11,192 nucleotides of DNA, taken from Armatimonadota bacterium. GTDB lineage: Bacteria; Armatimonadota; SYMT01. Below the pieces are notes generated by a model, which had not been told where the DNA came from, ran no database searches, and saw nothing but the letters and a program-made list of their open reading frames with translations. Where the stretch lies: the NCBI GenBank assembly GCA_020696885.1, contig JAJFMS010000137.1, positions 1 to 11,192 of the forward strand. Direction: 5' to 3'. How positions within the stretch are numbered: position 1 is the first letter of the stretch; the number at the start of each line of letters is the position of its first letter. The position numbers and the translations under genes are program-made. Below, one piece after another: positions 1-5,597 of the stretch.

Positions 1-2
1 CG

Positions 3-1352
3 GAGACGCAGCGGGACAGGGCTAAGGCGGACCTGCTGAGTTTCACGGCGCTCAACGCGCTTTCCTTCGAGGTGCTCGCCGGCCAGATCCTCATCCTGTT
101 CGCCCGCAAGGTGGGTGCGTCGATCGAGGAGATCGGGCTGCTCGCCGCCCTTCTGCCGTTCGCCTCCGTCATCCAGCTTGGGGTGGCGCCGCTGGTGAAC
201 CGGTTTGGTCCCCGCCGCTTGATGCTCGCCGGGTGGGCCGCCCGCACCGCCGTGGCCGCGGTGCTCTTGTTGGTCCCGCTGGTTTCCGCGCGGGCGGGCA
301 CCGCGGCGGCCACGCGCATGCTACTGGCGGTAATGGGCGCCTTCTACCTGTGCCGGGCGCTGGGAATGAGCTCCTGGCTGCCGATGGTCCAGGAGATCGT
401 GCGGCCGCCGGACCGCGGCTCGTACCTCAGCCGGCAGGAGTGGCTGCGGCAGGTGAGCATTGTGCTGATCGCCGTGGTGACGGCGATCTACCTGCTCGGC
501 GCTCCGGACGTTACCCGCTTCCTCCACGTGATGACGGTAGGCGTGATCACCGCCGCCTGGAGCCTCTCTTACCTGTGGCGATTGCCGGACGTGGGGCTGG
601 AGCCGCAAGCGGTGAGCCAGGACTACTTCCGCCGGGCCACGGCGCCGCTGCGGGACGGGGTGTTCCGCCAGTACCTGGCGTTCTCCGTGACCCTGCGGAT
701 GGTGCTCAGCGCCATCGCGCCGTTCCTGATCGTCTTCCTGCGCGAGGGGCTGCACCTGCCCACCTCCGGCGTCATCGCGATCAACACCATCGGCAGCTTT
801 GGGGCGATTGCCACGCTGGGCGCCTGGGGACGATGGTCGGACCGCGTGGGCGCCAAGCCGGCGCTGGCCGCCAGCATCTGCGGCATGGCCGGCGCCCTCG
901 CCCTCTGGAGCCTGACGCGCGGAGGGTCCGCGGGGATGTGGCTCGAGGCCGGTCTCGTCTCTATCACGCTCGGAATCTTCACCGCCGGCCTCACGGTAGC
1001 AATGTCCAAGTTCGAGCTGGGCTTCATCCCGCTCCAGGACCGGACCCATTACGTAGCGATGAACGTAACGGCGGTGGGGATCGGCAGCGCGATCGCCACG
1101 CTGCTTGCGGGCCAGCTCATCCACGCGCTCGCGTCCATCCACGTTCGGATCGGTTGGCTGGAATTAGACCAGTACCGCATCTTCTTCCTGATCGCGGGCG
1201 CACTGCTGTCCATCCCGCTACTCATCCGCACTACGCTTCCGGAGGAGCGGTCCCGCAGCATTCGGGCGCTAATGCGGCGAGCACTCGTGCGTCGCTCGGT
1301 GCAGGTGCGGCGGCTATTAACGAACGTGGGAAAGAGTGGCAATCAGGTGTAA
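3..1352 (+). CDS. MFS transporter, 5'-truncated by the window edge
   Basis: An integral inner-membrane transporter of the major facilitator superfamily; the substrate cannot be told from sequence. The frame is open from base 3 without a stop. A GTG at 72 could be read as a start, but the upstream residues already form the first membrane helix (SFTALNALSF leading into EVLAGQILILF), so the true start lies outside the window. About 449 codons are visible with roughly twelve hydrophobic segments. Two motif-A-like cytoplasmic loops mark the two six-helix halves: LVNRFGPRRLM, about residue 65 of the visible part, and GRWSDRVGAKPAL, about residue 277. The C-terminus is a basic cytoplasmic tail rich in Arg. 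The gene ends with TAA at 1350-1352, and a 375 bp spacer follows before the next gene on the same strand. Family assignment is confident; the role (drug efflux or nutrient transport) is open. Confidence 0.85.
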   Translation, partial: ETQRDRAKADLLSFTALNALSFEVLAGQILILFARKVGASIEEIGLLAALLPFASVIQLGVAPLVNRFGPRRLMLAGWAARTAVAAVLLLVPLVSARAGTAAATRMLLAVMGAFYLCRALGMSSWLPMVQEIVRPPDRGSYLSRQEWLRQVSIVLIAVVTAIYLLGAPDVTRFLHVMTVGVITAAWSLSYLWRLPDVGLEPQAVSQDYFRRATAPLRDGVFRQYLAFSVTLRMVLSAIAPFLIVFLREGLHLPTSGVIAINTIGSFGAIATLGAWGRWSDRVGAKPALAASICGMAGALALWSLTRGGSAGMWLEAGLVSITLGIFTAGLTVAMSKFELGFIPLQDRTHYVAMNVTAVGIGSAIATLLAGQLIHALASIHVRIGWLELDQYRIFFLIAGALLSIPLLIRTTLPEERSRSIRALMRRALVRRSVQVRRLLTNVGKSGNQV

Positions 1353-1554
1353 CGCAGGTGTAAGGAGTGAAAGAAGTGGGAACAATCCGCTCGGAATTGC
1401 GCCCGCTCGTCATCTCGCTGGGTGGCCGAACCCGGCCTAACTCGCGCGGTTGGGGCCGGATGCGTTGTTAGGGAAGCCGTCGCGCCAAGCCGGCAGACCC
1501 ACACGATGCTGTCGGAATCATTGACGAGTAGAGCGGATCCTTCCCCTGCTACCT

Positions 1555-1566
1555 CAGGTGCACCTG
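1555..1566. repeat. 12 bp perfect palindrome, possible operator
   Basis: CAGGTGCACCTG reads identically on both strands. It lies about 160 bp upstream of the anti-sigma-like ATPase start. A palindrome of this size is compatible with a dimeric regulator site, but no regulator is identified and chance occurrence is possible. Confidence 0.25.
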
Positions 1567-1678
1567 GTTGTACCGGAGCGTGAGGATGAGGAATAATCCG
1601 GTCGGCAGGGGACCGGTGGATGAGACACCTATCTGCGTGCGCACCGTTAACGTGTTTCACCGGCAACGCTCAGCGGTT

Positions 1679-1705
1679 GTTTGTGAACTAGCGTGCCAGG
1701 GGATA
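1679..1705 (+). promoter_or_regulatory. Candidate sigma-B-like promoter before the anti-sigma-like ATPase
   Basis: GTTTGT (1679-1684) and GGGATA (1700-1705) are separated by 15 nt. They resemble the GTTTAA / GGGTAT elements of Bacillus sigma-B-type promoters and lie 22 nt before the ATG at 1728. If used, the 5' leader would be very short. Such autoregulation is known for rsb operons in Bacillus, but nothing shows that this organism has sigma-B, so the match is only suggestive. Confidence 0.2.
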
Positions 1706-1727
1706 AACGCTCAAAGGGCCGAAACGA

Positions 1728-2225
1728 ATGTCAGTGGTAACAAACAATCGTGTATACGAGGCAGATTTCCCCGCGGAGCCGCAAGTGGTTCACGTGGTGC
1801 GCGAGCGAGTGGACGAGTTTGCTCGGCCGTTCGGTCTCTCCGAGGACGAGATGGATGCGTTCCGCGTTGCCCTCTCCGAGGCGTTCAGCAACGCCGTCTG
1901 CCACGGCTCCCCGCTTGGCCCGCGGAACCGCGTGCACCTTCGCTGCGAGGCGGATTCCAGCCAGCTCTCCGTGCAGATCACGGACGAGGGTGGCGGCTTC
2001 GTGCCCACGCGAATCGCGCTGCCGGATTTCGAGGAGTGGAAGACTTCCGGACGAGGCTTGTTCCTGATGTTCGAGCTGGTGGATCAGGTGGAGTTTGAGC
2101 TGGTGCCCGGGGGCACGCGGGTCAAGCTGATCAAGCGCCTCCCGCCCCGTGATCGGACCGAGGTCTCTGAAGCGGTCCCGGTTCCGCTGGCTCGCGCCGA
2201 GGTGCTGCGCTTCGCCACTGCATAG
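1728..2225 (+). CDS. RsbW/SpoIIAB-like anti-sigma factor ATPase (HATPase_c_2)
   Basis: A 165-residue cytoplasmic GHKL-fold ATPase of the anti-sigma serine kinase type. Family members bind and inactivate a sigma factor, and phosphorylate a STAS-domain antagonist to stay in that state. All three nucleotide-binding boxes are visible: the N-box with Glu51 and Asn55 (EAFSN), the G1 box DEGGGF (Asp86 to Phe91), and the G2 box SGRGLFLM (108-110 GRG). The length suits a single-domain RsbW-type protein with a short extra tail after residue 140. The ATG at 1728 has a purine-rich AAAGGG about ten bases upstream, a moderate Shine-Dalgarno. The gene appears monocistronic: a spacer precedes it and a hairpin terminator follows. 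No sigma factor or antagonist is adjacent, so the partner is unknown. A PP2C phosphatase of the complementary type lies about 7.2 kb downstream. The family call is firm; the regulated pathway is not. Confidence 0.85.
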   Translation: MSVVTNNRVYEADFPAEPQVVHVVRERVDEFARPFGLSEDEMDAFRVALSEAFSNAVCHGSPLGPRNRVHLRCEADSSQLSVQITDEGGGFVPTRIALPDFEEWKTSGRGLFLMFELVDQVEFELVPGGTRVKLIKRLPPRDRTEVSEAVPVPLARAEVLRFATA

Positions 2226-2251
2226 CGAACGCGCACGGAATGGACTATGGG

Positions 2252-2284
2252 GAATGCGAGGGCCTCGGGCTCTCGCATTCTTGC
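2252..2284 (+). terminator. Hairpin terminator after the anti-sigma-like ATPase
   Basis: GAATGCGAG (2252-2260) pairs with CTCGCATTC (2272-2280). The pairing extends inward by G-U and GCC/GGC to a tiny loop, giving about 13 bp. A weak T-containing tail (TTGCTGT) follows. It starts 27 bases after the stop codon at 2225, at a convergent gene junction, so a terminator role is likely. Confidence 0.6.
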
Positions 2285-2297
2285 TGTACGGGTACTC

Positions 2298-2319
2298 CCG
2301 CCGCGGCAGCCGCGGGCGG
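2298..2319. repeat. GC-rich hairpin in the convergent spacer
   Basis: CCGCGG (2301-2306) pairs with CCGCGG (2310-2315) around a CAG loop, with three more outer pairs past a one-base bulge. It lies between the convergent ATPase and membrane-protein genes and may help terminate the minus-strand transcript. No T-tract is present. Confidence 0.35.
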
Positions 2320-2350
2320 AAATACGTCGCCGCGCGGTGTTCCACCGGAA

Positions 2351-2378
2351 CCACTCACCACTCACCACTCACCCTTCA
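2351..2378. repeat. Four tandem 7-mers (CCACTCA type)
   Basis: Three perfect copies of CCACTCA (2351-2371) are followed by a variant CCCTTCA (2372-2378). The last unit contains the stop codon of the minus-strand membrane-protein gene, so the array abuts and overlaps its end. Read on the minus strand the units are TGAGTGG, each starting with TGA. Confidence 0.8.
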
Positions 2379-3176
2379 CGGCTCCAAGCGCTCGACCGGA
2401 GCGCTCTCCTGCCAGAGCGCATACCGCCGCTCCGGAAAGACTCGCGTAAACGCGAGGTCCCAGAACGTCGCGGCGGCTCCCACCACGAGAATCCACCACG
2501 TGAGGCAGGCCGCGAGCCAGAAGGTTGGCTCGGGGTGTGCACGTCCCGCGCTGCATCCGGCGCCTACCACTGCGGCGACGCCACCGAACGCTAACGGGAG
2601 CGCAACGGTGAGCAGGCCGTACGACCATGCATGAGCAAGGGCGAGGCGGTGGTTGATCACGCCGCTCCAGAGGCTAAGCGCAGTGCATAATCCCGCCCAG
2701 ACCAACCCCGCAACCATCGCGCCAGCCACCAGGAAGCCGTACTTGAGATCTGCGCAGAGCAGCAGACCGGCCAGCAGCACCAACGGAACCAGCCCCGCAA
2801 GCAACGGCGCGACCCGCGCGGCCAACTGGGCGCGGAGGCTCTCCTGGTCGGGGAGCCGCTCTCGGACCAGCACCGTCAGCGAGGGGAGCTCGTAGCGGGC
2901 CCGCAAGAGCGTGAGCACGAACGGGGGGACGAGCCAATGACTGCACACCGAGAGGATCACCGCACCCACCAACAGCCAGGAGCGGTACTCGAACTGCGGC
3001 GCGTAACTGGCCGCGGCCAACGGTAAGCTGCGCTCCCAGCGAGTGTGAGCCACCACAAACGCCGCCACGTACAGGCTGCTGCACGAGACGAGGAGCAGCG
3101 TCCAGCGCCAGCGACCCTGGCGCCGTAGATCGTGCCGGAACACCGGGTTTCGGAACAGGTCGAGCAGCGGGCGCAT
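2376..3176 (-). CDS. Six-helix membrane protein, ABC-2 permease-like, unknown function
   Basis: A predicted 266-residue inner-membrane protein. The start is the ATG at 3176 (MRPLLDLFRNPV), 10 bases after the stop of the zinc-ribbon gene; the frame runs open further upstream, but that stretch overlaps the neighbouring gene and is low-complexity. Hydrophobic segments fall near residues 24-44, 66-92, 122-141, 147-171, 185-207 and 219-241. The start (FRNPVFRHDLRRQ) and the stretch before helix 3 (LTVLVRERLPDQESLRAQLAARVAPLL, residues 100-126) resemble the N-terminus and the coupling-helix region of ABC-2 type transporter permeases. No ATPase gene is adjacent, so this is a shape resemblance rather than a functional call. 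There is no Shine-Dalgarno before the ATG, suggesting translation coupled to the upstream zinc-ribbon gene. The C-terminal tail is charged and cytoplasmic. Confidence 0.7.
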   Translation of the reverse strand: MRPLLDLFRNPVFRHDLRRQGRWRWTLLLVSCSSLYVAAFVVAHTRWERSLPLAAASYAPQFEYRSWLLVGAVILSVCSHWLVPPFVLTLLRARYELPSLTVLVRERLPDQESLRAQLAARVAPLLAGLVPLVLLAGLLLCADLKYGFLVAGAMVAGLVWAGLCTALSLWSGVINHRLALAHAWSYGLLTVALPLAFGGVAAVVGAGCSAGRAHPEPTFWLAACLTWWILVVGAAATFWDLAFTRVFPERRYALWQESAPVERLEP

Positions 3177-3186
3177 GGGCGGGAGA

Positions 3187-3405
3187 TTATTCGTGGGCGA
3201 CGATGAAGCCTTCGTCGCCGGGCAGCGCGACGAGGTGAGTGCTACCTGTGAGGATAGCGAGGTAGTCGTGAGCTGTCCGCTCTTCCCCGGCCTGGAACCA
3301 CTTGAACTCGAAGCCGCAGGAAGGGCAGAGGTCACCCTGGACCTGGGAGACCTCAACGGTGACGCCGCACTGGGGGCAGGGGAAGGTGACGGACGTAGGT
3401 GGCAC
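3187..3405 (-). CDS. Small zinc-ribbon protein
   Basis: A 72-residue protein with two CxxC knuckles, CPQC (residues 10-13) and CPSC (27-30), separated by 13 residues: the spacing of a zinc ribbon that binds one metal ion with four cysteines. The rest (about 32-72) holds an FKWFQAGEE segment and a hydrophobic, valine/isoleucine-bearing tail, with no further domain recognised. I chose the GTG at 3405 because GGAG (plus-strand 3412-3415) lies six bases upstream; a longer form from the GTG at 3432 (81 residues) has no visible ribosome site. The gene ends 10 bases before the ABC-2-like membrane protein on the same strand, so the two are probably co-transcribed. A role as a metal-dependent partner or regulator of that membrane protein is inference only. 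No close family is recognised. Confidence 0.7.
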   Translation of the reverse strand: MPPTSVTFPCPQCGVTVEVSQVQGDLCPSCGFEFKWFQAGEERTAHDYLAILTGSTHLVALPGDEGFIVAHE

Positions 3406-3411
3406 GGGAGT

Positions 3412-3415
3412 CTCC
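3412..3415 (-). promoter_or_regulatory. Shine-Dalgarno that fixes the zinc-ribbon start
   Basis: GGAG on the minus strand stands six bases before the GTG at 3405 and none is seen before the alternative GTG at 3432, so it favours the shorter protein. Confidence 0.5.
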
Positions 3416-3538
3416 GCAATGTGAGGGCGCACGGGGCGTGGGGCGGCACGGGGGTAGCCGGGACCCTATGATAGAATACTTCGTGCCCGGCAGCCGACCC
3501 TGCCGGCGTGCGCAAACCGCCACTTCCGAGGGGTTTTG

Positions 3539-3723
3539 ATGGCTGGACTGAGCCTGGCTGAAGTCGATCACGTGGCCCTGCTGTCGCGCTTGCGTCTGAC
3601 GGATGAGGAGAAGGCCCGCTTTGCGGAGGACCTCAACGTCATCCTTGAGCAGAGGAGCTGCTGAGCGAGGCGCCCGAGGCCCGCGACGAGTTCTTCGTGG
3701 TGCCCCGCGTCGTCGAGACCTGA
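3539..3723 (+). pseudogene. gatC: gatC, broken by an internal out-of-frame deletion
   Basis: GatC is the small subunit of Asp-tRNA(Asn)/Glu-tRNA(Gln) amidotransferase and clamps GatA to GatB. The ATG at 3539 has a strong GAGGGG site (3528-3533). Its frame reads a typical GatC N-terminus (LSLAEVDHVALLSRLRLTDEE ... FAEDLNVILEQ) but hits TGA at 3662-3664 after 41 codons. The typical GatC C-terminus ([21 protein letters not shown]) is present in a different frame, from about 3652 to the TGA at 3721-3723. The conserved middle, which normally holds the GVEP and PLxNVxR-type segment, is absent. The remnant is 185 bp, against roughly 290 bp for a usual GatC of about 95 residues, so about 100 bp appear lost. 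A translated product would be 41 residues. It could be a genuine pseudogene, a strain deletion or an assembly error. Confidence 0.8.
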
Positions 3724-3772
3724 TCTTGTCCTTACTTCCGATCTTCGTTTTACGCATTCCGAACTAAGACTG

Positions 3773-5233
3773 ATGGCAGAGCTCTGGGAACTGGGAGCGC
3801 GCGAGCTGCGCGACAAGATCGCTGCGGGCGAGGTGTCCTGCCGCGAGGTGGCGGACGCGCACCTCGGCCGAGCCGAGCTGGTGGATGGGGATGTCCGCGC
3901 GTTCGTCACCCTGACGACGGAAGCGGCGCTGGAACAGGCGGACCGGTGGGACCAGGCCCGCGCGGCCGGGGAAGAGCTGCCCCCGCTCGCCGGTGTGCCG
4001 GTGGCCCTGAAGGACAACTTCTGCACCCGCGGAATCCGCACCACCTGTTCGTCGCGCATCCTCGGCAACTGGAAGCCGCCCTACGACGCCACGGTCACCA
4101 CCCTGGTGCGAGAGGCGGGAGGCGTGCTCGTCGGCAAGACGAACATGGACGAGTTCGCCATGGGCTCCTCCACGGAGAACAGCGGCCTCTTCGCCACGCG
4201 CAACCCGTGGGACCTGGAACGGGTGCCCGGCGGCTCCAGCGGCGGGTCCGCCGCGGTGGTCGCGGCCCGTATGGCGCCGCTTTCCCTGGGCAGCGATACC
4301 GGCGGCTCGATCCGCCAGCCTGCCGCCCTCTGCGGCGCAGTGGGTGTGAAGCCCACGTATGGCCGGGTGAGTCGCTACGGCCTGGTGGCCTACGCCTCGT
4401 CGCTGGACCAGATCGGGCCGTTCGCCCGGACGGTGGAAGACGCCGCGCTGCTCCTGAGCGCCATCGCCCGGCACGACCCGCTGGACAGCACTTCCGCGCC
4501 GCTGGAGACGCCGGACTACACCGCGGCGCTGACCGGCGACGTCCGCGGGCTGCGGATCGGCGTGCCGAAGGAGTACTTCGCCGAAGGCATCCACGACGAC
4601 GTCCGGAGAAGCGTTGAAGCAGCGCTGGACGTGTACCGGGAGCTGGGCGCCATCATCGAGGAGACCTCGACCCCGCACGCCGAGTACGCCCTGGCCTCCT
4701 ACTACGTCATTGCGCCGGCGGAAGCCAGCAGCAACCTGGCCCGGTACGACGGCGTGCGGTACGGCACCCGGGACCTGCGGTCGGACGACGTGATCGGGAT
4801 GTTCGAGCTGACCCGCGACCAGGGCTTCGGAGCCGAAGTCAAGGAGCGGATCATGCTCGGGACTTATGCGCTCAGCGCCGGGTATTACGACGCCTACTAC
4901 GAAAAGGCGCTCCGCGTGCGGACGCTGGTGAAGCAGGACCTGGACCGGTGCTGGGAGCGGTTCGACGTGCTGCTGACCCCGACTTCGCCCGAGGTGGCGT
5001 TCCGGATCGGTGAGAAGGCGGACGATCCGCTCGCTATGAAGCTGAGCGACATCTGCACGATCCCGATCAACATGGCCGGTACCTGCGCCGCCAGCATCCC
5101 GTGCGGATTCTCGAATGGCCTTCCGATCGGCCTCCAGATTATCGGCCGTCCATTCGAAGAGGCGACGATGCTCCGGGCCGCACACGCCTATGAGCAGGCG
5201 ACGGAGTGGCACCAACGGGTCGCGCCGGTTTAG
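3773..5233 (+). CDS. gatA: Asp-tRNA(Asn)/Glu-tRNA(Gln) amidotransferase subunit A
   Basis: GatA is the amidase-signature subunit that hydrolyses glutamine (or asparagine) and sends ammonia to GatB, to convert misacylated Glu-tRNA(Gln) or Asp-tRNA(Asn). The 486 residues match the usual full length. The catalytic Ser-cis-Ser-Lys triad is intact: Lys80 (PVALKDN), Ser155 in PGGSSGGSA, and Ser179 in [12 protein letters not shown], at the spacing expected for the family. The conserved [17 protein letters not shown] (121-137) and [10 protein letters not shown] blocks are also present. The ATG at 3773 has no clear Shine-Dalgarno. The 49 bases between the gatC remnant and this start are AT-rich compared with the surroundings. 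In typical operons gatA follows gatC closely and may be translationally coupled, which the damaged gatC would disturb. A 364 bp spacer separates it from gatB. Confidence 0.97.
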   Translation: MAELWELGARELRDKIAAGEVSCREVADAHLGRAELVDGDVRAFVTLTTEAALEQADRWDQARAAGEELPPLAGVPVALKDNFCTRGIRTTCSSRILGNWKPPYDATVTTLVREAGGVLVGKTNMDEFAMGSSTENSGLFATRNPWDLERVPGGSSGGSAAVVAARMAPLSLGSDTGGSIRQPAALCGAVGVKPTYGRVSRYGLVAYASSLDQIGPFARTVEDAALLLSAIARHDPLDSTSAPLETPDYTAALTGDVRGLRIGVPKEYFAEGIHDDVRRSVEAALDVYRELGAIIEETSTPHAEYALASYYVIAPAEASSNLARYDGVRYGTRDLRSDDVIGMFELTRDQGFGAEVKERIMLGTYALSAGYYDAYYEKALRVRTLVKQDLDRCWERFDVLLTPTSPEVAFRIGEKADDPLAMKLSDICTIPINMAGTCAASIPCGFSNGLPIGLQIIGRPFEEATMLRAAHAYEQATEWHQRVAPV

Positions 5234-5303
5234 AACCAGGTGTCGGCGCGTCTAGCGATTGGACGGTGAGAGGCGTGGGCGCGGCACTCTACCGGGCGCT
5301 CCC

Positions 5304-5331
5304 GGTGTTGGGTGTTGGGTGTTCGGTGTTG
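5304..5331. repeat. Four tandem 7-mers (GGTGTTG type)
   Basis: GGTGTTG occurs twice, then GGTGTTC, then GGTGTTG, followed by more G. The G-runs at 7-base spacing could form a two-tetrad G-quadruplex on the plus strand. It lies 70 bases after the gatA stop. Confidence 0.85.
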
Positions 5332-5447
5332 GGGACATACGGCGATCTAGTAGAACGGGTAGCATAGCGCCTCGTGCGCGTGGAGAGTTGGACCAGCCAT
5401 GGCCAGCACTCCTCGGGCTTCGGCGGGGGTCGTCGCCGGCGCTGTAG

Positions 5448-5480
5448 GGCCGAGGCGGGATCAGTTCCCGAGGATCGGCC
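5448..5480 (+). terminator. Two-stem hairpin in the gatA-gatB spacer
   Basis: An outer stem GGCCGA/TCGGCC (5448-5453 with 5475-5480) encloses an inner stem GGGA/TCCC (5457-5460 with 5466-5469) with a TCAGT loop. There is no T-tract, so a terminator or a leader/regulatory structure are both possible. Confidence 0.3.
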
Positions 5481-5496
5481 GAACCTTCCCCGCGCA

Positions 5497-5526
5497 TCGA
5501 CCCGCTCGCGGGTACCCCGCTATGCT
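5497..5526 (+). promoter_or_regulatory. Candidate promoter for gatB
   Basis: TCGACC (5497-5502) and TATGCT (5521-5526) are separated by 18 nt, each matching four of six bases of the sigma-70 consensus. An internal hairpin (5500-5513) overlaps the spacer. It would give a leader of roughly 60 nt before the gatB ATG. Such half-matches are frequent by chance. Confidence 0.25.
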
Positions 5527-5561
5527 ACGGCTCTCAAAGGGAGCTTTCCGAAACTAGCAAA

Positions 5562-5583
5562 CCTCGTTAGCAAGCGGACGAGG
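5562..5583 (+). promoter_or_regulatory. Leader hairpin before the gatB ribosome site
   Basis: CCTCGT (5562-5567) pairs with ACGAGG (5578-5583), leaving a 10-base loop. It ends just before GAAGG, the likely Shine-Dalgarno, and could modulate initiation, but the stem is short. Confidence 0.25.
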
Positions 5584-5597
5584 CCCTGAAGGTTTTA

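Larger units (their letters stand above)
1353..1727. other. 375 bp intergenic spacer with palindrome and alternative hairpins
   Basis: No convincing gene is seen; the open frames on both strands have no recognisable domain. The spacer holds a 12 bp perfect palindrome CAGGTGCACCTG (1555-1566). It also holds three complementary hexamers, ACCGGA (1572-1577), TCCGGT (1597-1602) and GACCGG (1611-1616), of which the middle one can pair with either neighbour. A weaker imperfect hairpin lies near 1434-1458, with no T-tract. A sigma-B-like promoter candidate sits just before the ATPase gene and is listed separately. Confidence 0.5.
5234..5597. other. 364 bp structured spacer between gatA and gatB
   Basis: No protein gene is recognised. 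The spacer carries a 7-mer tandem array (5304-5331), a two-stem hairpin (5448-5480), an ACCCG/CGGGT hairpin with a CTCG loop (5500-5513), a weak promoter candidate (TCGACC at 5497, TATGCT at 5521) and a hairpin near the gatB start (5562-5583). This suggests gatB may have its own transcription start. Each element is described separately. Confidence 0.5.

Noticed and set aside
1435..1473. GCCTAAC ... GTTAGGG resembling the ends of an integron attC site
   Set aside because: Only 39 bp long, too short for a usual attC, without the inner L boxes, and the last base of the GTTRRRY box is wrong. No integrase or cassette is near.
2351..2378. CRISPR array
   Set aside because: Units are 7 bases with no spacers and no cas gene is present; these are simple tandem repeats.
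3467..3477. TATGATAGAAT as a -10 element for gatC
   Set aside because: The -10 likeness is good, but no acceptable -35 sequence lies at the right distance, so I did not list it as a promoter.
3177..3515. Open N-terminal extension of the membrane-protein frame (would give 379 residues)
   Set aside because: It overlaps the zinc-ribbon gene almost entirely, is Ser/Pro/Arg-rich low-complexity sequence, and the ATG at 3176 starts a typical membrane-protein N-terminus.
3646..3664. Programmed frameshift that would join the two halves of gatC
   Set aside because: No slippery heptamer or downstream pseudoknot is evident, and a shift would still leave out the conserved middle of GatC. A deletion explains the data better.
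3764..5215. Long antisense open frame (483 codons) opposite gatA
   Set aside because: It is a GC-rich codon-bias shadow of gatA with no recognisable domain; gatA is unmistakable on the other strand.
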